Below are positions 1 to 11,600 of a stretch of DNA of 64,000 bases, one piece after another. Both the position numbers and the translations under genes were made by a program. The stretch is from Oenanthe sinensis (lineage: Eukaryota; Streptophyta; Magnoliopsida; Apiales; Apiaceae). Each line of letters opens with the position of its first letter. The stretch's first letter is position 1. The notes beneath the pieces were generated by a model, which was given only the letters and a program-made list of their open reading frames with translations, was not told the DNA's origin and ran no database searches. The stretch covers positions 48,916,786-48,980,785 of the forward strand of contig CM053803.1 in assembly GCA_028671895.1 (NCBI GenBank), read 5' to 3'.

Positions 1-18
1 CCCTGTCATATTATATTA

Positions 19-237
19 TTGATTATTTACTTGCTGAGCACTCGTAGCTCATTCTTGTTTATTTTACCTTTTCAAATACAACAACTGAAAACCAATGCAC
101 GCCTCGTGCACCGTACCTTCCAAAAGAGCATGCCAAGGGCAAGGACCCCATATGATAGGCCTCGCAGTCCCATTTTCGAGATAGGGAAACTGAGTAGACA
201 AGGCAATCTAGCTTTTAATAGTCAGGTTTATCTATAA
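19..237 (+). CDS. Candidate 3'-terminal exon, unassigned
   Basis: An open frame runs to a TAA stop at 235-237. Its last ~45 residues are rich in Arg, Pro and Ser (an RPRSPIFEIG stretch), and the DNA is visibly less AT-rich than what follows. This could be the last exon of a plus-strand host gene that begins left of the window. I cannot see a convincing splice acceptor and do not recognise the protein. The ATG at 19 is probably not a real start. It may be chance. Confidence 0.2.
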   Translation: MIIYLLSTRSSFLFILPFQIQQLKTNARLVHRTFQKSMPRARTPYDRPRSPIFEIGKLSRQGNLAFNSQVYL

Positions 238-448
238 GTACTGTTTATGTAAATATATGTAACTTAATCAACTTTTGGCTGCTGTTATAGTTTCCTGCAA
301 AAGCTATAATCAGTAGCACGAACTCAAGAATGTTATAACTGGGAATGTAATGACAAAGACTTAAATATGTAAATTAATATAATTCCGTTTCCTGAGACTA
401 TGGCTCGCGTGTGTTAAAGTGTTTGGGGTCATCAACATATCAATTACT

Positions 449-836
449 TTAAACTGTCGTTATATTATCAATGATAACAAGTGCATGTATACTGGAAATT
501 TGACTGTGGCAACCTAGATCTCTGACCCCAGGTCTGGGGATGCCACAAATAAAATAAATTAGTTTACATATATGAAACAAACATGTAGACTTCATAAATA
601 GATCACATGGTAACATGTTATGCATATAATAATAATATATACAAATAGTAGTTAGCATAGATGTAATACCTTTGCCGTGATATTTTGGCAGATTCTATTA
701 ACTTAAGGCAATGGTCACTTGCTGTTCTTCCCAGCTTAAAAATATACTTAACAATTTCTGCTTGCAATGTAACCCGAGGATCTGAGTTGGAGAAAACTTT
801 AAATATTGAAAACTTGTGTACCCTTCCTTCTCTTCT
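449..836 (-). CDS. Candidate two-exon host gene end on the minus strand
   Basis: Reading the minus strand, an open stretch from about 836 down to 670 (including VTLQAEIVKYIFKLG) ends at a good donor, CAAAG|GTATTAC, at 670/669. An AT-rich 136-bp intron follows (669-534) and ends in ATCCCCAG. The next open stretch, 533-449, keeps the same frame across the junction (AG + A makes one Arg codon) and ends with TAA at 449-451. Frame-preserving GT-AG ends plus lower AT content suggest real coding DNA, but the upstream exons are not visible. The 5' limit is uncertain: an in-frame stop lies at 837-839. I do not recognise the product. It could be a gene fragment or chance. Confidence 0.3.
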
Positions 837-2040
837 TTACTATCGTGCTGATAACGTAATATAGAATATAGAATATAAGCTAATAGAAATTATTATTTTG
901 ATATCTGAAACAACCTTATACAATGGCCATATATATAGGCCAAGTACATGATGAGTTACATGTAAAATGAAAAGCTAAAAGTCTAATAATAAATGGGAGG
1001 AACACAAAGGTTGGAAGAAGCCTGATAGTCATCCATATATTATATAACAAACTAGGTATTTAGAAAAACTTGATTACTTAATATATATGTTTTTCAAGAA
1101 TATGATTTTCATTTTCTTTAAAAGGTACAAATTTCCAATTTTTTTTAAATAGCCCTTTGTAATCTATGCAACCAATTCTTAAGAAATAGCAAATTTATAA
1201 CTCATATGATGCATGAATTTATTGTATAATTTTCTTATTTATGTTTATTATAGATATACATATATATAGTTTTGACTCGTATTATAATAAATAAATTTTT
1301 ATTTAATATTGATATATAAGTATAATCTAAAAAATATAAAAAATTGTTATTAAATATTTAATATTTGTTAAAATTATATAATATTTTATATTTTAATAAA
1401 ATTTAATATAGATAAAAGAGTAATAATGATATGATATTTATAATATGAAATCTAGAAAATGAAAAACTATTATTTAAATTTAATATATATTTTTTCTAAA
1501 ATAATATTAAATTAGTTATTGATATTGATCGATAATCGAACATTAATCATTTTATTTACAAATAAATTTGAAAATATTATTAAGTTAATTTTTATACTTA
1601 CTTGAAATCGAACTTAAACTAATTAATTAAATAATTAATAATATTTAAAAATTTACATCCTTACTACCATACCATATTTTCTTCCTTATTCTAATTATAC
1701 TAGATTTAAACTCGTGCGATGCACAAATTCTTTAATTATATTTTATTTAATAACTTAATATTAATATTAATATTAATATTTATTATTTTCTTAATTTTTA
1801 GTTATTTTAATTGATATTATTTATTTTTAATTTTATTTTAAAACTAATAATATAAATAATAATTTTTAATATATTGTTAAGACAATTCAAAACTGATCAA
1901 TAATTTTCGCTTCATTTGTGTAATTGTTACATCTCACTTTACTTTCTACTTTCCCACCTCTCAATCATGAATTGAATGTGGTCATAAAAGATTTATTTTT
2001 TGGTTTTAAAAAAAAGATTTACTTTGACTATGGCTCCTTT
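837..2040. other. AT-rich intergenic DNA
   Basis: Very AT-rich sequence with short runs of A and T and no credible ORF. At 1713-1724 it holds the near-palindrome CGTGCGATGCAC, which recurs at 4096-4108 and looks like part of an old dispersed repeat. Confidence 0.7.
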
Positions 2041-2357
2041 TAGGATTGCTATTTAAAACTAATGTACTATGGGAAAACGTGTTGTTAGGAAATTAGATGA
2101 TTGTTTAGTAATTTTTTTAATTTGTGTATATTTTGAGATATAATATAGAAAATGACGTTTTTGGGATGGTTTGATAGTGAAACTTGTAGTTGTTTTTTGT
2201 AAAATCTCAAAAACAGTTTTTCTTAAAAGAATGGGAGAAACTGCTTTCTCTAAAAGTATGTTCTAAACAAAAATTAATTTTTTCAAAAAACTGCTTTTAA
2301 AATTTATCAAACATCTTTTTACGCGCTTTTCAGAAATAAAGTGCAACAACAATCCTA
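2041..2357. repeat. MITE-like element, copy 1
   Basis: The stretch begins with TAGGATTGCT and ends with AACAATCCTA, inverted at 9 of 10 positions. The interior (TTAGATGATTGTTTAGTAAT, then phrases such as AACAGTTTTTCTTAAAAG) is clearly related to 3131-3435, so it is a dispersed non-coding repeat. Small size, weak terminal inverted repeats and absence of coding suggest a MITE; the superfamily is not assigned. The exact ends are uncertain. Confidence 0.4.
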
Positions 2358-2785
2358 AACACACCCTAAGATGATTTTAGAATTTGGGTCAAATTGTCCC
2401 CCTATTGATGCTACCATCTCGCACCTTCGCTACCTAAGTGATATAAATCATTATCTCATCCTTTACCGCATAACTCAATAAATTTTAAACTTTTAAGAGT
2501 ACTAAGATTTGTTAGTATGCTATTAATTATAATTTATAAATAATTATATAGTCTAAAGTTCAAATAGGAACTCATTATTAGTCTATGAAATCGGAGACGT
2601 GTTATCAACATCATGTAATTTTTTCAATTGAAACTAATATAATTAATTATTAAGGTTCAATTATATAAATTAAATGTCTAATTGAATGATAATACATATT
2701 AATAATTGTAAAAAAAATATTAGAAATATTTTTTATAAAATGATAGTAATAGAGAGAACACCTAAAGAGAACATATTAGAAAATA

Positions 2786-3042
2786 CTCCTTCCGTTCCAT
2801 AAAAAGTGGCGGTTTATAAAAATTAAAAGTCAAGCTGATTCAACTTTGACCATTTATTAATAATTATTGTTAGAAATAAAAATTATGAAAAATATATCAT
2901 TAAAAAATATATTACATTAACTATTACAGTTAATTTTTATTTTTGTAAAAATATAAATCAGTAATATTTAATAAGTGGTCAAAATTGAATCAGTTTGACT
3001 TTTATTTTTTATAAAACGCCACTTTTTACGGAACGGAGGGAG
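2786..3042. mobile_element. Stowaway-type MITE
   Basis: A 257-bp element with long terminal inverted repeats. The left end is CTCCTTCCGTTCCATAAAAA and the right end is its inverse, finishing in CGGAACGGAGGGAG. A TA dinucleotide flanks it on both sides (2784-2785 and 3043-3044). The CTCCCTCCGTTCC-type terminus with a TA duplication is the known signature of Stowaway MITEs mobilised by Tc1/mariner transposases. The inner part is also partly palindromic (GTCAAGCTGATTCAACTTTG against CAAAATTGAATCAGTTTGAC). It has no coding capacity. Confidence 0.9.
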
Positions 3043-3130
3043 TATATGTTTAAATACACAATAAAATCTGTTAGTATTTGGATAAAATCACTTTTATATT
3101 TGTTATATATAAGATATGATATAATTAAGA

Positions 3131-3435
3131 GCCTGGTTAAGATTATTATAGTTTAAAATTGTTATGATTTGAAAAATGTCATCAAAAAAATTAAATGGTT
3201 GTTTGATAATATTTTTAATTTGGGTATGTTTTGATATATAATATTAAAAAAATATTATTTTTAGAGAGTTTTAATATTTAAACATGTAGCTACTTCGTGT
3301 TGAATCTGGTAAACAGTTTTTTCCTTAAAAGTACGCATTTATCCACTTTCTAAATTAATAAAATTATTTTTATCCACTTTTGAGCAAAAAAAATGTTATT
3401 TCTATCTACAACAACAATATCAAATGTGACTTAGA
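3131..3435. repeat. MITE-like element, copy 2 (diverged)
   Basis: Same order of phrases as 2041-2357: TTAAATGGTTGTTTGATAAT, an AT-rich middle, AACAGTTTTTTCCTTAAAAG, and an end near ACAACAACAATATC. Divergence is high and the ends are eroded, so the boundaries are approximate. Confidence 0.35.
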
Positions 3436-4412
3436 GTTATACCTACGTACGTGTTTATTAATATTTTTATGATTATTATATAAAATATAATATAATTAAA
3501 TAGTATTTTTATTGAAAATAATAAAATATAATATTTCATCTATTTTTTTATATGACATTTGATTTTTTGGAACACATTTTTAGAAATTTTGAACACATAG
3601 TTAAAATTATTGTTTTTAAAATTTTCTTTTTCATAATAAAAATATGTAATCAAAAATTTAATTTACAAACAAATTAATTAAAAAAATAAATTTTACTATA
3701 TAGCCAAAGCAACTCAATATGTGTGAAAAATAAAAAAATAGAGAGAGAGTACGTAACAAAAGGAACAATGCAAAATATTTTATCAGCGAGTCATTAACTT
3801 TGTTGTATGTTTCACTGTGTTTGAACGAATCTAAGGCCTAAATTAAATTTTACTAATTAAATTATTTATATATAATACTTAAAGTTTTTGTGAAATATTT
3901 AGTTACGTAATTAATAAGATTGATGTTAGATATTTAATGTTATATAATAATATAATAGATATAAAATATAAAATATAAAGATACAATAGATAAAATATAA
4001 TTTTAATATGTTGTTAATCAGTATCGAACTCTTGACTTTTGATAGTATTTGGATAAGATCCTTCATACTCTTGTTATACTATATAGATTTTAAGCCGTGC
4101 GATGCACGTATATTTTTTTATTAATTAAATTATTTATTTTAAAATTATTAATATATTTTAAAATTTTAAAATTTCTTACTATATTATAATTATATCAGTG
4201 TTTTTAACTTATTTAAATTATATATTTTTACATCAATCAAATTAAATATAAATAAGAAAATTATAAAATATTAAAAATAAATATGATACGAATAATCAAA
4301 ATATCAGAAGAAGTCTGACAAGACTGCTACTCAAGACTGAAAAAAATTCATTTATATGATCAATTGTCGGTGTAAAATAAAAGAGTAGTATCTCAACGAG
4401 TTAAGAAGATAC
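3436..4412. other. AT-rich intergenic DNA up to the element A insertion site
   Basis: No ORF or RNA gene is visible. It holds the motif CCGTGCGATGCACG at 4095-4108, preceded by a TTGTTATACTATATAG phrase; a related phrase occurs near 3067-3125. These look like worn ends of a dispersed repeat. The stretch ends at the AGAAG that element A duplicated. Confidence 0.6.
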
Positions 4413-5061
4413 AGAAGTGAAAGGCATAGGTGTACTAACTTGTAACACTTAATTACTATGTAACTCAACTAAGTAAAAGATAAAACAACAGCAAAACAAG
4501 AGAAACTGAAGAAGCACATGGTATCAATCAACTGAAGAAATGGCAATGATACTTGGTAACTACAAGTAACTAATTTGGTTAATCAAGGATGCATAAGTGA
4601 GAAGAAGTTCAATCTGAGTATTGCTCATGCCCTAACTTATCTAATGGAGAATCAAATTAATGTCAAAGAAGTATCAAGAAGACCAAAGTGATTTCATGTA
4701 CTGTATATCAACATCTGGATAATGTAAAGGTTAATCAACAAATGAGAACTGACATTCAGAAGCAAGAACCCCTACAAGATTAGTCACTTATGAACCAGAC
4801 CATTGCATCAAGTGTCAGGACATTGGAGGCAAGTTCATGTCAGTAATAGAAGATCTCATTTGAATTGAGTGAGGAAAAGAAATTGAAGAAGCTAGGGAAA
4901 CTTGCTCATAAAGGTTAATTCTCAATTAGTCACTAAAGAAGGTCAACATTGGATGTGTGCATATTTGCTAAGGCAAATGTCGATCCACAGCAGATCGAGA
5001 TGCGGGTCGAGATTTATAAGTGAAGTAAAACATTGCAAAGGCAAATCTCGATCCAGGCGAT

Positions 5062-5171
5062 AGATCGAGATCGAGATTCTCCCAGATCGAGATCGAGATC
5101 TTCATAGATCGAGATCGAGATTCTCCCAGATCGAGATCGAGATTTTCACAGATCGAGATCGAGATGGGTCC
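5062..5171 (+). repeat. 22-bp tandem array, 5 units, in the A 5' LTR
   Basis: Exactly five units of 22 bp. Each is AGATCGAGATCGAGAT plus a variable six-base tail (TCTCCC, CTTCAT, TTTCAC or GGGTCC). The core is a GAGATC hexamer repeat rich in CpG and in the palindromes GATC and TCGA. It lies about 165 bp upstream of the TATA box, where an enhancer would sit. The 3' LTR has seven units, and further GATCGAG copies flank the array (around 4995-5060 and 5178-5200). Confidence 0.95.
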
Positions 5172-5334
5172 AGGCGAAGATCGAGATGCGGGTAGAAATG
5201 TAACATTTAATGTTCAAGGGACAAGTGGCTTATTGTGAACGGTTGATCCAGAGTTGTTGGGAAAGTATTTTTTGTTGTCAAAATCCTGATTAGGCCACGT
5301 ACACAAAAAGGACAAGATCAAGACTACATGACAT

Positions 5335-5341
5335 TATAAAA
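5335..5341 (+). promoter_or_regulatory. Probable TATA box of the A 5' LTR
   Basis: TATAAAA in the context CATTATAAAAGCAGCAC. The same context is kept in the 3' LTR (18852-18858) and, on the minus strand, in both LTRs of the related element E. Position downstream of the array and ~300 bp before the LTR end suits a U3/R boundary. The transcription start is not established. Confidence 0.6.
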
Positions 5342-5649
5342 GCAGCACTTTGTTTTTATTAGTTAAGTGATATATCTCTGTAATTCAACGATAGTTTTTA
5401 AAAGAGAGAGCATTTACTGTAAAACAAAAAGTGAGAGAGAGGATCAGTTGAATCTAGCTTTAATTGCTGTATTTATTGTTCAACTGATCATGATGCTTTT
5501 ATGAATGTTGTAGCAAATCCATCAATGAATATAATGATATATTCTTGAAATTCTGTGTCATCATTTATTACCTGCATATTGTTTATTCTCTCTTTAATTT
5601 TTAAATAATTGTATTCACTCCCCCTCTACAACACTTTGGACCTAACAAT

Positions 5650-5661
5650 TGGTATCAGAGC
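5650..5661 (+). promoter_or_regulatory. Primer binding site of element A
   Basis: TGGTATCAGAGC, two bases after the LTR end. It is complementary to the 3' end of initiator-Met tRNA, the usual minus-strand primer for plant copia elements. Confidence 0.92.
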
Positions 5662-6144
5662 TTCTGTTAAACACATCTAACAGAGATCCTATTGTGTTGT
5701 TTGAGTTGGTTCTTGAAAATCCCAGATCCATTCTTTTCTTGAAGTTTGTGCCGAAAGTTTTTGTTTGTTTCTTCTTGAAAGGTTCATAGATCTAAAAGGT
5801 TCTAAGTAATGGTGTAAGGAATATTTGTACAAAATTCCAAAATATTGTACTTTAGAGCTTTGTGGATTTTCCTGTGGTCAAAACTGGAATCAACTGATTG
5901 ACTAAACAAAAAGGACATTTTCGAACTTCTGTCGACTAGAAAGTGGACAACTTTTTGTTTGGACTTGAAAAATTGTGGACCCTACTACTGTTCCTGTGAT
6001 TAGAACTAACTTGCTTGAATCTTAAGTGCAAAATCCGTTAGATATTAAGTGTTGGATATTTAAAGTGAGATAATTAATTTTTCAAGTAAATACAATTTAT
6101 TGTAATTTGAAAAGTGTATTATCTTAATTTTAAACTTTATTAAA
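5662..6144 (+). other. Untranslated leader of element A
   Basis: About 480 bp between the primer site and the gag ATG. It is AT-rich and has no long ORF. It probably holds packaging signals, but none can be recognised by eye. Confidence 0.6.
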
Positions 6145-8685
6145 ATGGCCGCCGCACACAGATTTAAGATACCTCCTTTTGATGCACAACATTATGACGA
6201 ATGGACCGGAAGGATGAGAGCTTACCTTGAATCAATAAACAAGGTATACTTGAGAATATTGGAAAACGGTCCATACATACCCATGAAAATTGAGCCAGAG
6301 CGAATGGAAGGAGGGATACTAATACCATCCCGGTCTGTTCCTAAAGAGGAAATGGAGTTTTCAAACGCAGATAAAGAATTGGTTGGTATGGATGCGTCGT
6401 TACGCAACGTCATAATTGAATCCCTAAACTCAGAGTACTATGTTCAGATAAAGGGATTAAAAACAGCTAAAGCCATGTGGGATAAACTGGCTATGGTGAT
6501 GGAGGGGACCGAGGAAGTTAGAGATAATCACAAACGCATTCTGATATCTGAATATGAATCGTTCAGATGCGAACGAGGAGAAAGCGTAGCGGATGTTTAC
6601 AAACGTTACAGCAAATTGCTTATCGAGCTGAGTATAAGAGACAAAGTCTATCCACTAGCAGATTCAAATATCAAGTTTTTATTGAATTTGCCTAAACATC
6701 TGGAACACAGGATCACTGCCATTCTAGAGTCAAGAGACTTGAAAAATACTTCTCTCGAAAAGCTGTATGGTGTTTTGAAGACCTACGAGCTGGAGCAGGA
6801 ACAAAATGACAGAAGAAGATCCTACAAAAGTGGAGAAAACAAAGCAGTAAGTGAGTCTGGACTTGTAGCTGAAGAGTCTGCTGTAAAGGCACTTGCAGCT
6901 GTCTCATTGAAAACTGCTAATCCTGAAAGGGTGGTATTAGACATTGAAGATCCATCCGAAGAAAGTGAGGATGAATACTATACCCTTGAAGAGCTGGACA
7001 AATTAGAAGACAAGTCATATGCTTGTATTGCTCGAGAATTTGCTCATATCAGTTTCAGGAGGCAAAGAAGTGGTAAAGGACGATTTGGTAGTTCTTTCAG
7101 CCGAAGAGGCAGCAGAGGCAGTAGTGTAAGTGGTCGTGGAAGTTACAGTGGTCGAGGTAGCACATCTGGTAGTAGCTACAGACCTAACCTGGTAGACAAG
7201 AACAAGTTCAGATGCTACAACTGCAATGAATTGGGGCACTTCGCAACAGAGTGCAAGAAGCCCAAGTACGTTCATCCCAAGGAATCCTATGCTGATCTGA
7301 AAAAGAAATATGATGCCTTGGTTAGCAAGCAACAGAAGGGAAGCCGGGCGTATGTTGTGACTGAAGGGAAGGGTTGGGACGAGTCTGATGAAGATGAAGA
7401 TCAGGAGCTATGCAATTTCGCTTTAATGGAAAAATCTTCAGAACAATCAGAGGTACCAATTCTAACCGTAACTGAAATGTCTATTCCTGAGTACCAAAAT
7501 GAATTAGCTGCCATGACTAAAGATATGTACAATCTCTAACTAAATCTAATTGCTGTTAATGAGGAAAATGCTAAACTCTCCCTTAAGAATAGACTTCTCG
7601 AGGCCAGGGTAGAGGAATTAGAATCAGGAGAAAGTAAAGAAAGACAGTTAATGAATCAGGTAGACGTTTTAGAACACAAGCTTAAGATTAGGGAAGACCT
7701 TAACGAAGAACTTAAAAATGAATTAGCTGAGCTTAAAATAACATGTTAATCTTTTGAAGAAGCCGCTAATAAAGTTTTCGTAGAAAGGGACATGTACATG
7801 AAACTGGCAGGCAAGAGTAAAAATGAAAAAGTAAACATAGGACTTGACTACACACAGAAAAGGAAAAATAGGGCTGCTGAGTTGTTAGAGCCAGCGTTAG
7901 TCAAAGTTAATGTGCCTGAGGTTTTAATGGATGTTAGAAAACCTATCTTTAAGCAGTTTGAGCCCAGGACCATAGATCCTGTTGCTACTAAAATTGAACA
8001 AGAAAGTAAAATTGAAAGAGATTCAGAAGAAAAAGTAGTAGAACCTACAACTTCTAAGAGAGCGAGTAAGATTGCTTATGCTAAGAGGGGTGTAGGAACC
8101 AAGGAGGCTAAGACGGTGTCATATAAACAATGGGTAGCAGGGTCAGACCAAATGAAAGCACCTGTAAAGGCAGTTAAAACTGAACCTGCATCTGTATCTA
8201 CATCTACACGAGCTAGAAAGGCATGCTATATCTGTAATCAAACTGATCATTTGTCTTACTATTGCCCGTTCTATGTAGAGGAAGAAAAATCTGTTGGTTG
8301 TAATAACATGCCTGCAACTACTGCTTTGCCTAACATGCATGCAAATCATGTCAAGTGCAATAATCCTAATTGTATGCCATGTGCTGTAAACATCATGCAT
8401 GCTTATTTTAATTTGATGAATACTGCTAGTGCATCTGTTGAACATACATCTAGTAGTGGTAAGAAAAAGCATGCGGGGTCAAAGACTAAGACTTCAAGTC
8501 CTCCTAAAGTTAGGAGTGACCAGTCTACTCCCAAACCTGACAAACCAGTCAAGGTTGACAAGGGAAAAGACAAAGTCAAGATGAATGCCCCTGATGGCAA
8601 CAAGGCAAAGCCTTCTGTATCTGAAAAGAAAAAGGAAATTATTGATGCCGGGCCCAAACATCATTGGGTTCCGAAGAACACCTAA
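6145..8685 (+). pseudogene. gag: gag of element A, two in-frame stops
   Basis: One frame of about 846 codons, interrupted by TAA at 7537-7539 and TAA at 7747-7749. The coding signal continues unchanged through both. The start is ATG 6145 (AAAATGG context). Residues ~110-215 resemble the copia-type gag domain (UBN2 family). A Gly/Ser/Arg-rich stretch follows at about 310-350, then a CCHC zinc knuckle (CYNCNELGHFATEC, residues 357-370), a Lys/Glu-rich probable coiled coil spanning the two stops, and a second CCHC knuckle (CYICNQTDHLSYYC, 694-707). The Lys-rich tail ends at TAA 8683-8685. Gag would form the virus-like particle and bind element RNA. Two knuckles and large size fit Sirevirus gag. 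As it stands only the first 464 residues would be made, with one knuckle. Confidence 0.9.
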
Positions 8686-11600
8686 CCTTTCTGGATTTGC
8701 AGGGCAGTGAACAGGAAAAGAGTAAAGTCATATGGGTGCTGGACAGTGGAGCATCGAGGCATATGACCGGCAATAAGTCCCTGCTAACAGATTTGGTGTT
8801 GAGAGCCGGCTCCGTGGTTACTTTTGGAGATAACAGCAAAGGTTACACCAGGGGATATGGCAAGATCGTTTGTGGAAATGTTATCATTGAGGACGTGTCT
8901 TTTGTGGAAGGATTGCGACATAATCTTCTCAGCGTTAGTCAGTTCACCGACAGGGGTTTTGACGTCAACTTTGGGAAGCATGATTGTTCGATTCGAAGCA
9001 AAAACGATGGAAGCCTTGCTCTCAAAGGAGTAAGGAAGTCAAATTTGTTCATAGCTGACATGAATTCTGCTGATCAGTCTGAAGTCACGTGTTTCTACAG
9101 CAAGGCTTCTGCTGATGAAAGTTGGCTATGGCATAAAAGATTATCTCACCTGAACTTTAAAGCAATGAATAATCTCGTAAGGAGAGAATTGGTGAGAGGG
9201 CTGCCGCAGATGGAGTTCACCCCAGATGGACTCTGCGAAGCATGTGAGATGGGAAAATCAAAAAGAGCCTCGCATAAGGATAAACAAGTGAATAGCATTA
9301 CCGAGCCCCTACAACTCCTTCACATGGATTTGTTTGGACCTGTTAATGTTATGTCAATGTCAAGGAAAAGATATGCGCTGGTAATTGTCGATGACTTTTC
9401 CAAATACACATGGGTGAAATTTGTGACATCGAAAGATGAAGTGCCACATGAGATCATTAGACATGTACTGGTAATTGAAAACGTAGCAAGTCTGACTGTG
9501 AAAACTATCTGATCTGACAACGGGACAGAATTCAAGAACTCAGTGTTAATGGATTTCTGCATATCTAAAGGGATCAGACGACAGTATTCAGCACCGAGAA
9601 CACCGCAGCAGAACGGGGTGGTAGAAAAGAAGAACAGGACACTGGTTGAAGCAGCTAGGACAATGCTGTATGAGTCAAAACTTCCTTTATATTTTTGGGC
9701 TAAAGCAGTTAGCACGGCTTGTTATACACAGAACAGAACCCTGATTATAAAGGACCATAATGAGACGCCGTATTACATGATGAATAAACGAAAACCATCT
9801 ATCAAGTACTTTCACGTATTTGGTGCCAAATGCTTTGTGTTAAGAGACAATGCAAAACTTGGAAAGTTTGATGCCAAAGCAGATGAAGGGGTTTTCATTA
9901 GATATTATCTTGAAGTAGTAGCAATGTATAGGGTGTTTGTGCTTAATGATCGCAAGGTGGTTGAAAGCCTTAATGTCACATTCGACGACTCAAAGCTCCC
10001 TTCTATACAAAAAGAAGATAGTGAGCCCACTTCCCTAAGATTTGAAAATATGGATATTGATGAAGTGGATACAGTTCCTGAGTCAGTAGTGCAGGGTAGT
10101 GATCCAACTATAAATAATGAAATTAATCAAGAGTCTAGTGTTTCGCAAATTCAAAACACTAGGGCTGAGGGATCACCTTCCGTCAGACCTGATACTAACT
10201 CAGGGGGAGTCAGTATGCACTCAGGGGGAGCAGCTCACTCAGGGGGAGCCAGTACTAGCTCAAGGGAAGCTAGTGAAAATGTTTCTAGACTAAGTCACCT
10301 TCACTTACAAGATCAAGCTGAATCATCAAGAACATTTGCTAGGGATCGCACTTGGAACAAGGACCATCCGTTTGAGCTAATTATTGGTGATCCAGAAGCC
10401 GGAGTGACTACTAGAGGAAAAGCTAGAGCTGAAATTGCCACTGAGAATGAATGTCTATACTCAGTGTTCCTTTCCCAGATGGAACCTAAAGTGGTGGAAG
10501 AAGCTCTAGATGACGCTGATTGGGTAATTGTTATGCAAGAGGAACTCAATCAGTTTGAAAGGCAGAAGGTATGGAAGCTAGTACCCAGACCAAAGAATAG
10601 ATCTGTTGTTGGGACAAAATGGGTATTCAGAAACAAGCTGGATGAAGACGGACTTGTAACACGAAATAAAGCTCGCCTGGTTGCTAAGGGTTATACTCAA
10701 AGAGAAAGAATTGATTATGATGAAACCTATGCACCAGTAGCAAGGCTAGAAGCAGTAAGGATGTTCGTGGCATTCGCAGCACATCATGGTTTTAAAGTCT
10801 ATCAAATGGATGTCAAGAGTGCATTCTTAAACGGTGAACTGGATGAAGAGGTGTATGTCGAGCAACCTCCCGGGTTTATTGACAGCAAATATTGTGATTA
10901 TGTTTATCGACTCTTCAAATCAGTATATGGCCTTAAGCAGTCTCCGCGGAAGTGGTATGAAACTCTGTCAGACTTCTTACTAGAAAGTGGTTTCACTAGA
11001 GGAGTAATCGACAAGACGCTTTTCTACAAGAAATGCAAAGATGATCTAATAATGGTGCAGGTATATGTGGATGACATTATCTTTGGGTCTGCAAATGAGA
11101 AGCTGTGTACTAAATTCGCTAAGTTAATGCAATCAAGGTATGAAATGAGCATGATGGGAGAGCTGACGTTCTTTCTAGGCATTCAAGTTAGTCAGAAGAA
11201 GGACGGGATATTTATCTGCCAGACCAAGTACATTCATGATCTATTGAAGAAATATGGTCTCCAAGATGTATCACAAGCAAAGACTCCTATGGCAACAGCC
11301 ACGAAGCTTGACGAGGACAAAGCGGGTAAACCTGTAGACATCTCAAGCTATCGAGGTATGATCGGCTCACTTTTGTATTTAACTGCTAGCAGACCTAATA
11401 TTATGTTCTCTACGTGCCTATGTGCAAGGTTCCAAGCGGATCCTAGAGAGTCACATCTCGTAGCCGTAAAGCGTATTTTTAGGTATCTCAAGGGAACATC
11501 AAATCTTGGGATTTGGTACCCAAGAGATACAGGGTTTAATCTTGTTGGCTATTCGGATTCAGATTACGCAGGTTGTAGAATAGATAGGAAGAGCACTTCA

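Larger units (their letters stand above)
4418..5647 (+). repeat. 5' LTR of element A
   Basis: Starts TGAAAGGCATAGG and ends GGACCTAACA, followed by the primer site. It matches 17891-19167 almost base for base. It carries a 22-bp repeat array (5062-5171), a TATA box near 5335 and a CT-rich run shortly before the end. It should supply promoter and polyadenylation functions. Confidence 0.95.

Noticed and set aside
5062..5171. CRISPR-like short regular repeats
   Set aside because: Units are contiguous 22-mers with only a few alternating tails, no unique spacers, inside a plant LTR; plants have no CRISPR.
5650..5661. tRNA fragment
   Set aside because: Only the 12-base primer site; no tRNA fold around it.
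7015..7332. Antisense ORF opposite A gag
   Set aside because: Shadow of the Gly/Ser/Arg-rich coding strand; no independent start context or family resemblance.
8651..8685. Canonical -1 slippery heptamer at the A gag-pol junction (GGGCCCAAAC)
   Set aside because: Codon phase does not give X-XXY-YYZ in the gag frame.
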